Part shown: piece after piece, positions 17,579-25,123 of the stretch
Numbering within the stretch: position 1 is the first letter of the stretch
How the letters are laid out: every line of letters begins with the position of its first letter
DNA from: Panacagrimonas sp046594215
GTDB taxonomy: Bacteria; Pseudomonadota; Gammaproteobacteria; Nevskiales; Nevskiaceae
Assembly: GCA_046594215.1 (NCBI GenBank)
Contig: JBKJPX010000007.1
Span: 62,001-126,000 of the forward strand
Length of the DNA: 64,000 nucleotides
Reading direction: 5' to 3'
Notes under the pieces: generated by a model
Told to the model about the DNA's origin: nothing
Database searches by the model: none
What the model saw: only the letters and a program-made list of their open reading frames with translations
Program-made: the position numbers and the translations under genes

Positions 17579-19798
17579 CTACGGGTGAGAGATGCGCCAG
17601 GCGCGGTGCGCCGGCGGTGCGCGCTTGAAATCTTCGTCGAGCGTCTGCGGCGTGATGTCCTCGCATGACAGCCCTTCGATGGCCGAAGGATCGAGCTTGA
17701 ACTTGCGCTTGTTGGTGGAGAAATAAAGCACGCCGCCCGGCGCGAGCAGGCCGGCGCAGAGCCGGATGATCTCGGGATGGTCGCGCTCGACGTCGAACAC
17801 ATCGTCGAGCTTCTTCGAGTTCGAGAACGTGGGCGGGTCGCAGAAGATGAGTTCGTAGCGCTGCGCCGGATCTTCGGCGGCGTCGCGCAGCCAGGCCATG
17901 CAGTCGGCACGAACCAAGAGGTGCGTGTCGGTTTCCGCCGCGGACCGGGCCTTTCCGCGCCAGGGCCCGCTGGCGGGTCGCGGGTCGCGATCGCGCTGGT
18001 CGGATTCGAAGCCGTTGAGGCTGAGGTTCCTCCCTGCCCAGTGCAGGTAGGTGTTCGACAGGTCCACTGACACGGTCCGGGTCGCGCCGCCGAGCGCGGC
18101 CTGCACGCTGGCGGCGCCGGTGTAGCAGAACAAGTTGAGGACGCGCTTGCCGTAGGCTTCCTTGCGCAGGCGCAGGCGCAGCGGGCGATGGTCGAGGAAC
18201 AGGCCCGTGTCCATGTAGTCGTCGAGGTTCACGAGCAGCTTGCAGCCCTGCTCGTCGACCTCGAGCACGCGCAGCTGGTCGCCCTGCTTTTCGTATTGCG
18301 CCGCGCCGCGCTGGATTGCGCGCTGCTTGAAGTGGAGGCGCGAGGCGGGCACTTCGTACGAGGCCTGCAGGTGGGCCAGCGCCTCACGCAGGCGCTTCTC
18401 GGCCTTCACCGGATCCACGCTCTTGGGCGCCGCGTATTCCTGCACGTGCAGGTGTGTCTCGCCGGCCTCGTAGACATCGACGGCGAGCGCGTAGTCGGGC
18501 AGGTCGGCATTGTAGACGCGATAGCAGCTCGCACCGGTTCGGCGCGCCCACTTGCCCAGATGCTTGCGGTTCTTGGCCAGACGATTGGCGAACTCGCTGC
18601 CCGCGGCCGGGGCCGCGGGCACGCCGTTTTCGACCACCGGGGCCTCGGCGACGCCGAACTGCAGCAGCTTGCAGGGCAGGTCGCCGTTGAAGAACGAGTG
18701 CATGGCATCGGCGCGCAGGCCGATGCGAGGTCCGAGGTCCGGTCGCGAGGTCAGTACCGCCGCGCGCCAGCCCGGGAAGTGCGTCTTGAGCGTGGCGCCC
18801 ATCAGCGAATACAGCTTGATGACCTCGCCCTCGGCGGCCATGCGCTCGCCGTAGGGCGGGTTGGTGACGACCAGGCCCGGAACGTCGCCCACCGGGCGCG
18901 CCTCGAGCAGGTCGCCGGTCTGCCACTCGATCGAATGGCCCAGGCCCGCGTTCAAGGCGTTCTTGCGCGCGAAGTTCAGCACGCGGGTGTCGAGGTCGCG
19001 ACCGATTAGCGGCGGCAGTTTTTTCAGGCCCAGGTCGCGCCGCGACTGCGCGTCGCGCTTGAGCTCCTGCCAGACCGCCGGCACGTGGTCGAGCCAGGCC
19101 TCGAAGCCGAAGCGGTGGCGCATGAGGCTAGGTGCGATGTCGGCGGCCATCCAGGCGCCCTCGATCAGGAAGGTGCCGGACCCGCACATCGGGTCGATCA
19201 GCGCGCCACCACGAGCCGCGATCTCGGGCCAGCCGGCGCGCAGCAGGATCGCGCAGGCGAGATTCTCCTTGAGCGGCGCCTCGCCGGTGGCGCCCCGGTA
19301 GCCTCGCCGGTGAAGGCTCTCGCCCGACAGGTCCAGGCTCAGGTTGGCCTCGGCGCGGTCGAGGTGGACGTGGATGCGGATGTCCGGCTCGTCGGTATTG
19401 ACATCGGGCCGGCGGCCGAACTTCTCGCGGAACACGTCCGCGATCGCGTCCTTGACCTTCAGGCCTGCGAAATGGGTGTGCGTGACGGCCGGCGAATGGC
19501 CGGCAACCGCGATGGAGAACGTCGAGTCGGGCGAGAACAGCTCGGTCCAGTCGACGCCCCGTGCACCGGCGTACAGGCCGTCGGCGTCAACCAGCGGGAA
19601 ATTGGCCAGCGGCAGCAACACCCGGCTGGCCAGGCGAGACCACAGGCAGGCCCGGTAGGCCAGCCCACGGGGGCCGAGGGCGGCCACGCCACCGCTGCGT
19701 TCCTTGGCTTCCGAGGCGCCGAGCGAGAGCAATTCCGCGGCCAGCAGCGGCTCCAGGCCGCGCGGGCAGGTGACGAACAGACGAAGGAGCTCGCTCAT
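17579..19798 (-). CDS. rlmL: Bifunctional 23S rRNA m2G2445/m7G2069 methyltransferase
   Basis: RlmKL methylates 23S rRNA at G2445 and G2069. The 739 residues contain an N-terminal THUMP region (about 55-165), the RlmL methyltransferase domain with DPMCGSGTFLIEGA and VVTNPPYGERM, and the RlmK domain with VLNLFCYTGAASVQAALGGA and IFCDPPTFSNSKK. Between SLNGF and THLLVRADC there is an extra segment of about 27 residues (ESDQRDRDPRPASG and on; DNA about 17927-18007) that the E. coli enzyme lacks as I recall it. The DNA there contains the palindrome CCCGC-TG-GCGGG. The gene is divergent from yajC. Confidence 0.95.
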   Translation of the reverse strand: MSELLRLFVTCPRGLEPLLAAELLSLGASEAKERSGGVAALGPRGLAYRACLWSRLASRVLLPLANFPLVDADGLYAGARGVDWTELFSPDSTFSIAVAGHSPAVTHTHFAGLKVKDAIADVFREKFGRRPDVNTDEPDIRIHVHLDRAEANLSLDLSGESLHRRGYRGATGEAPLKENLACAILLRAGWPEIAARGGALIDPMCGSGTFLIEGAWMAADIAPSLMRHRFGFEAWLDHVPAVWQELKRDAQSRRDLGLKKLPPLIGRDLDTRVLNFARKNALNAGLGHSIEWQTGDLLEARPVGDVPGLVVTNPPYGERMAAEGEVIKLYSLMGATLKTHFPGWRAAVLTSRPDLGPRIGLRADAMHSFFNGDLPCKLLQFGVAEAPVVENGVPAAPAAGSEFANRLAKNRKHLGKWARRTGASCYRVYNADLPDYALAVDVYEAGETHLHVQEYAAPKSVDPVKAEKRLREALAHLQASYEVPASRLHFKQRAIQRGAAQYEKQGDQLRVLEVDEQGCKLLVNLDDYMDTGLFLDHRPLRLRLRKEAYGKRVLNLFCYTGAASVQAALGGATRTVSVDLSNTYLHWAGRNLSLNGFESDQRDRDPRPASGPWRGKARSAAETDTHLLVRADCMAWLRDAAEDPAQRYELIFCDPPTFSNSKKLDDVFDVERDHPEIIRLCAGLLAPGGVLYFSTNKRKFKLDPSAIEGLSCEDITPQTLDEDFKRAPPAHRAWRISHP

Positions 19799-19841
19799 CC
19801 GGGGAATGATCGCAGGTCCCGGAGGCCCAAAACCCCTATGG

Positions 19842-19847
19842 CATAAT
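19842..19847 (+). promoter_or_regulatory. Candidate -10 box of yajC-secDF
   Basis: CATAAT lies 37 bases before the yajC ATG in the short gap between divergent rlmKL and yajC. No good -35 is visible at the usual spacing. The flanking ATAATCCG matches the miaB -10 surroundings. Confidence 0.35.
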
Positions 19848-19884
19848 CCGCGGCCAATTTTTCACCGCCGCGTGCGTGGAGCTC

Positions 19885-20220
19885 ATGAGCCTTTTCGATT
19901 TCGTCGTCAGTCCCGCTTACGCCCAGGCCGCGACCACCGCGCCCAATCCCATCCTTCAGTTCGCCCCGCTCGTGGTCCTGGGCCTGGTGTTCTATTTCAT
20001 GCTGATCCGGCCGCAGATGAAGCGCACCAAGGAGCTTCGCCAGATGGTCGGGGCGCTGGCCAAGGGTGACGAGGCCGTGACCAGCGGCGGTATCGCCGGC
20101 AAGGTGACCAACATCGGCGAGAACTACGTGTCGCTCGAAGTTGCGGACGGCGTCTCCATCAAGATCCAGAAGTCGGCAGTCACCTCGGTGCTGCCGAAGG
20201 GAACGCTGAAGACGCTTTAA
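19885..20220 (+). CDS. yajC: Preprotein translocase subunit YajC
   Basis: YajC is a single-span inner-membrane protein of the SecDF-YajC complex that aids protein export. The 111-residue product has the membrane helix ILQFAPLVVLGLVFYFMLIRP followed by the cytoplasmic domain with QMKRTKELRQMVGALAKGDEAVTSGG and a GKVTNIGENYVSLEV strand pattern. A GTG nine bases earlier is also in frame, but ATG at 19885 opens the usual MSLFDFVVSPAYAQ. secD follows 74 bases later. Confidence 0.95.
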   Translation: MSLFDFVVSPAYAQAATTAPNPILQFAPLVVLGLVFYFMLIRPQMKRTKELRQMVGALAKGDEAVTSGGIAGKVTNIGENYVSLEVADGVSIKIQKSAVTSVLPKGTLKTL

Positions 20221-20294
20221 GAGGAAGACTCAAGTGGGACGTCCCGGACCCGGTCCGGGGCGAACGCATCACCAGCCGTTTCGATCCAAGCCCC

Positions 20295-22151
20295 ATGCGT
20301 CCTTACGCCACCTGGAAATACATCGCACTGTTGCTGGTGCTGCTGATCAGCGGCCTGTACGCGGCGCCGAACCTGTTTGGCGAGCAGCCTGCGGTGCAGA
20401 TCTCGCGCGATTCGGGCGACCCCCTGTCCCCCGACTTTTCGGCCGAAGTCGACAAGGTGCTCAATGGGGCGAACATCCCCGTGGATGCCCAGGCGCTCGA
20501 GAGCGGCCAGTGGGTGGTGCGCTTCAAGACCGAGGAAGACCAGCTCAAGGCTAACGGCGTGCTGAGGAAGGAACTCGGTAGTTCCTACGTCGTGGCGCTG
20601 AACCTTGCGCCGCGTACGCCGCAGTGGCTGCGCTCGCTTGGCGCCCGGCCGATGGCACTCGGCCTCGACCTGCGCGGCGGTGTGCACTTCCTGCTCGAGG
20701 TCGACGTCGACGAGGTGCGCAAGAAGGCGATCGAGAACTACGTGATCGAGATCCCGGCGCAGCTGCGCAAGGAGAACATCCGGTATTCGGGTCGGCGCCA
20801 GGACGGCGGCGACGTCGTGCTGGATTTCCCCGACAAGGAAAAATTCGACGCGGCGCACAAGTTCATCGTCGGCGAGTACCGCGAGCTCAAGGTCCTTGAT
20901 GCGCCGGACGGCGCGCTGTCGCTGCACGTCCGCATCACGGACGCCGAGGCCAAGCGCATCCAGGATTTCGCGGTCCAGCAGAACCTGATCACGCTGCGCA
21001 ACCGCGTCAACCAGCTCGGCGTGGCCGAACCGGTCGTGCAGCGTCAGGGCGCCAACCGCATCCTCGTGCAGCTGCCCGGCGTGCAGGACACCACGCGCGT
21101 GAAGGACCTGCTCGGTGCGACCGCGACGCTGGAATACCGCGCGGTGGCCGAGGAAGACGCCAACCTCGCAGCCTCGAGCGGCGTGGCGCCGGTGGGCACG
21201 GAGCTGTACTACACCCGCGAGGGACACCGTGCGGTGCTGCTCAAGAAGGAAATCATCGTCACCGGTTCGCAGATCGTGGACGCCAAGCCCACGTTCGACG
21301 AAAACCACCAGCCCGCGGTCTCTGTGACCCTGGACGGCGCCGGCGGCAAGAAGATGTTCGAGTTCACGACGAACAACGTCGGCAAGCCGATGGCCGTGCT
21401 GTTTCGCGAGCGCAAGGTCGAGACCACGTACAACGCCAAGGGCGAGCCGGTGCGCGAGCACCGCGACGTGCAGGAGATCATCTCGGTTGCCAGCATCCGC
21501 GGCGTCTTCAGCAAGCGCTTCCAGACCACGGGCCTGCAGAGCAAGGAAGCGCATGACCTTGCGCTGCTGATCAAGGCCGGCGCACTGGCGGCGCCCGTCG
21601 ACATCGTCGAAGAGCGCACCGTCGGCCCGAGCCTGGGTGCGGACAACATCCGGCGCGGCTTCGAGGCCGCGATGCTGGGCCTGGCGATGGTCGCGGTATT
21701 CATGGTGTTCTACTACCGCGTGTTCGGCGTCTTTGCGATCGTGGCGCTGACCCTGAACCTGTTGATCCTGGTGGCGGGGCTGTCGATCCTGCAGGCGACG
21801 CTGTCGATGCCCGGCATCGCCGGCATCGTGCTGACGATGGGCATTGCGGTGGACGCCAACGTGCTGATCTACGAACGCATACGCGAGGAATTGCGTGCCG
21901 GCATGAAGCCGCACGCGGCGATAGAGGCAGGTTACGACCGCGCTTTCCTGACCATCGCCGACGCCAATGTCACGACGCTGGTCGCGACCGTGGTCCTGTT
22001 TGTGTTCGGCAGCGGCCCGGTGAAGGGCTTCGCCGTCACGCTGACGCTCGGCATCCTCGCGTCGCAGTTCACGGCGATCGTCGGTTCACGCGCGCTGTCG
22101 CACCTGGTCTTCGCGCGACGTGCGCGGATGACCGACCTGCCGATCTGGTAA
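20295..22151 (+). CDS. secD: Protein translocase subunit SecD
   Basis: SecD uses the proton gradient to help pull exported proteins through SecYEG. The 618 residues comprise a first membrane helix (about 8-25), a large periplasmic P1 region with GLDLRGGVHFLLEVD, and a C-terminal block of five helices starting near SLGADNIRRGFEAAMLGLAMV and containing MGIAVDANVLIYERIREE and LGILASQFTAIVGSRAL. Length and motif order match the family. It lies between yajC and secF on the same strand. Confidence 0.96.
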   Translation: MRPYATWKYIALLLVLLISGLYAAPNLFGEQPAVQISRDSGDPLSPDFSAEVDKVLNGANIPVDAQALESGQWVVRFKTEEDQLKANGVLRKELGSSYVVALNLAPRTPQWLRSLGARPMALGLDLRGGVHFLLEVDVDEVRKKAIENYVIEIPAQLRKENIRYSGRRQDGGDVVLDFPDKEKFDAAHKFIVGEYRELKVLDAPDGALSLHVRITDAEAKRIQDFAVQQNLITLRNRVNQLGVAEPVVQRQGANRILVQLPGVQDTTRVKDLLGATATLEYRAVAEEDANLAASSGVAPVGTELYYTREGHRAVLLKKEIIVTGSQIVDAKPTFDENHQPAVSVTLDGAGGKKMFEFTTNNVGKPMAVLFRERKVETTYNAKGEPVREHRDVQEIISVASIRGVFSKRFQTTGLQSKEAHDLALLIKAGALAAPVDIVEERTVGPSLGADNIRRGFEAAMLGLAMVAVFMVFYYRVFGVFAIVALTLNLLILVAGLSILQATLSMPGIAGIVLTMGIAVDANVLIYERIREELRAGMKPHAAIEAGYDRAFLTIADANVTTLVATVVLFVFGSGPVKGFAVTLTLGILASQFTAIVGSRALSHLVFARRARMTDLPIW

Positions 22152-22167
22152 CCGACTCCAACGCCGC

Positions 22168-22187
22168 GGTTCCCGCCAGCGGGATCC
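22168..22187. repeat. Hairpin in the secD-secF gap
   Basis: GGTTCCCGC (22168-22176) and GCGGGATCC (22179-22187) pair at eight of nine positions with a CA loop; GTAG follows at once. There is no T run, so it may be a mRNA stability or processing hairpin inside the operon, or a repeat of the CCCGC/GCGGG type. Confidence 0.5.
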
Positions 22188-22210
22188 GTAGGCAACAAAA
22201 GATAAAGACG

Positions 22211-23140
22211 ATGAGATTCTTCGCCCAGGTTCCCAACATCAACTTCATGGCCCAGCGCAGGACGGGCCTGTGGGTGTCGTCGATCCTGACGATCATCACG
22301 ATCCTGCTGCTGGTGTTCCGCGGCCTCAATTTCGGCATCGACTTTACCGGCGGCGTGCTGGTGGAGGTGCACTACCCGCAGACCGTGCAACTCGACAACG
22401 TCCGCGAGGCGCTCGGCAAGAGCGGCTATGAGCGAGCGGTCGTGCAGTATTTCGGGACCAGCGAGGACGTGCTGATCCGCCTGCCGCCTTCGCACGAGCC
22501 GGACCAGTCCAAGGTCAGCACCGCGATCCTCGACGCGCTGGGCAGCGAGTCCAGCGGCATCGACCTGCGTCGCGTGGAATTCGTCGGCCCGCAGGTAGGT
22601 CAGGAACTCACCGAGAAGGGCGGCCTGGCGATGCTCTTCGCCTTCCTCGGAATCATGGCGTACATCGCCTTCCGTTTCGAATGGAAGTTCTCGGTGGGCT
22701 GCGTCGCCGCGCTCATGCACGACGTGCTCATGACGCTGGGCTTCCTGTCGCTCTTCCGGGTGGAGTTCGACCTGACCACGCTCGGCGGCATCCTGGCGCT
22801 GATCGGATACTCCAACAACGAGACCGTGGTCATCTACGACCGCGTGCGCGAGAACCTGATCAACCAGCGTCGCGCGGGCATCCACGAGGTCGTGAACCTG
22901 TCGATCAACCAGACGCTGCTGCGTTCGATCATCACGCACTTGACCACGCTGCTGGTGCTTACCGCGCTGTTCCTGCTGGGCGGCGCGAGCGTGCACAGCT
23001 TCGCAGTGGCGCTGATCTTCGGCGTGATCGTGGCGACGTACTCGTCGATCTACATCTCGACCGGACTGGCCATCATCCTGGGCATCAAGCGCGAAGACCT
23101 GCTGCCGCCCAAGGAAGAGGGCGAGAAGGAAATGGTCTAG
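22211..23140 (+). CDS. secF: Protein translocase subunit SecF
   Basis: SecF pairs with SecD in the inner membrane. The 309-residue protein shows FRGLNFGIDFTGGVLVEVHY in the first periplasmic segment, the helix block starting EKGGLAMLFAFLGIMAYIAFRFEW, and IGYSNNETVVIYDRVRENL as the SecF counterpart of the SecD helix motif. Its stop codon TAG is the first triplet of a palindromic intergenic element (23138-23222). Confidence 0.96.
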   Translation: MRFFAQVPNINFMAQRRTGLWVSSILTIITILLLVFRGLNFGIDFTGGVLVEVHYPQTVQLDNVREALGKSGYERAVVQYFGTSEDVLIRLPPSHEPDQSKVSTAILDALGSESSGIDLRRVEFVGPQVGQELTEKGGLAMLFAFLGIMAYIAFRFEWKFSVGCVAALMHDVLMTLGFLSLFRVEFDLTTLGGILALIGYSNNETVVIYDRVRENLINQRRAGIHEVVNLSINQTLLRSIITHLTTLLVLTALFLLGGASVHSFAVALIFGVIVATYSSIYISTGLAIILGIKREDLLPPKEEGEKEMV

Positions 23141-23222
23141 AAGCAGTGGTCAGCAGTCAGTACCAGTTGCCGGTTGTTTCCGGAAACCGGCCGCTAGCAA
23201 CTGAGACTGGCAACTCCTTCTA
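23138..23222. repeat. TAGAAG-bounded palindromic element, family 2, copy D
   Basis: This 85-base element begins TAGAAGCAGTGGTCAG and ends CTTCTA. The outer arms are imperfect inverted repeats; an inner hairpin CCGGTT (23170-23175) / AACCGG (23185-23190) lies at the centre. The first TAG is the secF stop and the reverse complement of the last CTA is the pldA stop. The related element at 52304-52364 also supplies the stop codons of both neighbours. Confidence 0.75.
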
Positions 23223-24173
23223 ACGCGCCAGCGCGAATCCGATGCCCACTCGCGTGACCGAGTTGTTGTAGTCCGTCAGGTTCTCGCCGTAGCCGTGGAA
23301 CATGTAGGCGTTCCAGAACAGGTCGCCGTCTCCGATGCGCCAGCTGTACTCGATCTGGATCGCGCCGTTGCCGGTCCCGGGATGCAATCGCGTCATCACG
23401 TGCAGGCGCTCGTCCGTGTTGAAGCGCCGGTAGAAGTGCAGCTCCCCGTACCCCATGTAATCGTCGATGTCGGGGTTGTCGTCGCCGGAAGCGTCGTTCT
23501 CGTCCTTCTTTGTTTTTTCCGGGACGCGGTACCAGAGCTTGAGCTGCAAGGCCGTGCCGCCGCGCTCGAAGAAAGGCGCGGCGTACAGGCGATCCCAGGA
23601 TCGCGACTCCGGGATGTCCTGGCCGTTGGACTCGTGCTCGTAGCCGCCATCGAGGCCCCAGGTGAAGTCGGTGTCCTTCGACTGCGGTGCAAGCCAGCGG
23701 TAGAAGATCTCCGGGTTGTAGATCGTCTCGCGGAAGGGGCGGGAACGTTTCGAATCGTAGAGCTGCCAGTAGCTGCGCTGGGAATAAGCCAAATATAACG
23801 GCGGTCCGAGCGGGCGCAGCTTGGCGCTGACGGTGAACAGCACTTCAGTCTGCCGGCCGTCGTAATCCGGCGAGTACGTGTAGGGGAGGACGTACATCGG
23901 CTTGTGCCAGTCGACGTCGCAGGGCGTGCCGAACACAGGCGTGACCGGGTGGTCGCCGGACGCGAAGTGGCGCAGCCAGCCGCGCGATCGATCGGTGCCG
24001 TCGTCGCAGTGGGTGAAGTCGTGCCACCACGTCGCCGATTTCTTGTCCTCGGGTTTGCTCGGAAGCTCGGCCGCCGGCGCCAGATCCAGCGACGGCAGCG
24101 GCTCCGTGTTCGCATCCTCGGCGAAGGCCGCGGTGCAGGACGTCAGGCAAACCACGGCAAGGAAGGCGCGCAT
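23220..24173 (-). CDS. pldA: Outer-membrane phospholipase A1
   Basis: OMPLA is a calcium-dependent outer-membrane phospholipase that removes misplaced phospholipids. The 317-residue precursor has a signal peptide ending TAAFA and the family active-site segment YEHESNGQ (H180, S182) with PESRSWDRLYAAP after it, matching the HQSNGR...SRSWNRLY pattern of E. coli PldA. Strands such as LHFYRRFNTDERLHVMTRL continue the barrel. ATG at 24173 was chosen because it opens the signal peptide; a TTG six codons earlier is possible. It starts ten bases after the AbiEi-like stop, so co-transcription is likely. Confidence 0.9.
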   Translation of the reverse strand: MRAFLAVVCLTSCTAAFAEDANTEPLPSLDLAPAAELPSKPEDKKSATWWHDFTHCDDGTDRSRGWLRHFASGDHPVTPVFGTPCDVDWHKPMYVLPYTYSPDYDGRQTEVLFTVSAKLRPLGPPLYLAYSQRSYWQLYDSKRSRPFRETIYNPEIFYRWLAPQSKDTDFTWGLDGGYEHESNGQDIPESRSWDRLYAAPFFERGGTALQLKLWYRVPEKTKKDENDASGDDNPDIDDYMGYGELHFYRRFNTDERLHVMTRLHPGTGNGAIQIEYSWRIGDGDLFWNAYMFHGYGENLTDYNNSVTRVGIGFALAR

Positions 24174-24183
24174 CGGTTCGGTT

Positions 24184-24801
24184 TCAGGCAAGAGCGTCGA
24201 AATACGGTTTCATCACGCGTTCCACGCGGCACAGCCGCGCGAAATGCCAGAGCTTCTCCTTGCGTACGCGCTGCGCGTTGAGCGCGGAGCGTAGCGCGTC
24301 GACCGCCAGATGCGGCCCGATCTTGTTGCGGAACTTGAACAGGTCGGCCAGCGTTTTCTCGAGCGAGTAGATGCGCACCTTCACGCCCTCGATCGTGTGC
24401 TTCTCGACCCCTTCAGTGAAGGCCGAGCCGCCGAGGCGCGCGACGCGCAGGCTCGGATAGTCGAGCCGCGGGCGCGCGGCGCGGCGTTCGATGGCCACGT
24501 CGACGGTATTGCGCGGAATCTCGCCGAGGCCGTGGTAGGCCAGCGCCGAGCGCAGGCAGATCACGCCGTTGGGCACCGCGCGGGCGACCAGCGCGAAGTC
24601 GAGGTCCGGATTCACTTCCTTGTCCGACAGCACATAGCTGCCGCGACCGACCTTCTTGATCACGCCCTTGTCGCAGGCGCGCCGCAGGTACTCCGCCTGG
24701 ATGCCTTCGCCGGCGAGATCCTTGGGACGCAGCACGCCGAGCTGGCCCGCCAGTTGGAGGATGCGTTCGGACTTGCTCGGCTCGTCGGCGCGGGTGTGCA
24801 A
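24184..24801 (-). CDS. AbiEi-type antitoxin/transcriptional regulator, no toxin partner
   Basis: The 205-residue protein matches the AbiEi pattern: an N-terminal winged-helix region (about 10-60; QLAGQLGVLRPKDLAGEGI, then GVIKKVGRGSYVLSD) and a C-terminal domain with ICLRSALAYHGLGE and VKVRIYSLEKTLADLFKFRNKIG. AbiEi proteins are antitoxins of type IV AbiE systems and repress their own promoter. No AbiEii nucleotidyltransferase follows; the next gene is pldA. The first usable start is a TTG at 24801, since the frame has a stop 12 codons upstream and no ATG or GTG. A perfect inverted repeat lies 20 bases upstream in AT-rich DNA. Confidence 0.8.
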   Translation of the reverse strand: MHTRADEPSKSERILQLAGQLGVLRPKDLAGEGIQAEYLRRACDKGVIKKVGRGSYVLSDKEVNPDLDFALVARAVPNGVICLRSALAYHGLGEIPRNTVDVAIERRAARPRLDYPSLRVARLGGSAFTEGVEKHTIEGVKVRIYSLEKTLADLFKFRNKIGPHLAVDALRSALNAQRVRKEKLWHFARLCRVERVMKPYFDALA

Positions 24802-25123
24802 GAGCGTGAATGAAAGAGCAGAAGTGCAAACACTTCAGCACAAGTTAGAAAGTGTTGCAAGAAACTCTTTCAAGCTTATAAAAGATAAAGGAAATATTCT
24901 ACAATTAAGTTGTTATTTCGTGCAATTTGCGCGACCGCATTCCGGCGCGGTCGCGAGAACTCGCGGCGAAGGAACACGGCAGCGGCGCGGCGGACGGGCG
25001 TCGATCCGTCGCTCGCGCGGACGCGCGTTGCCTCGCTGGCGCCTCGGTGCTCGAAACCCGTCGAAGGACGACCGCCTCCATCTTTCCGTGGCCTAATCGC
25101 GCCACCTCACGCACCCCCCCGAC
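24802..25123. other. 322-base divergent intergenic region with AT-rich patch
   Basis: Between the AbiEi-like gene and the Kef-type gene. By my count 24841-24920 is about 28 % GC, far below the surroundings. It contains several promoter-like AT stretches and the operator candidate at 24821-24836. From 24930 the base composition returns to normal with a hairpin (CGCGACCG 24930-24937 / CGGTCGCG 24948-24955). I see no convincing gene in it. Confidence 0.6.
24821..24836. promoter_or_regulatory. Candidate AbiEi operator
   Basis: GAAGTG (24821-24826) and CACTTC (24831-24836) are a perfect inverted repeat around CAAA, just upstream of the AbiEi-like TTG start. AbiEi proteins are known to bind inverted repeats in their own promoter, so an autoregulatory site is likely. 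Confidence 0.5.

Noticed and set aside
24184..24801. Complete AbiE toxin-antitoxin phage-defence system
   Set aside because: Only the AbiEi-like gene is present. No AbiEii nucleotidyltransferase motif is seen on either side, so a defence system cannot be claimed.
24413..24841. Alternative frame starting MLKCLHFCSF as the true AbiEi N-terminus by frameshift
   Set aside because: The AbiEi frame already has a full winged-helix start from the TTG at 24801; joining the frames would add only a Cys-rich stretch with no family match.
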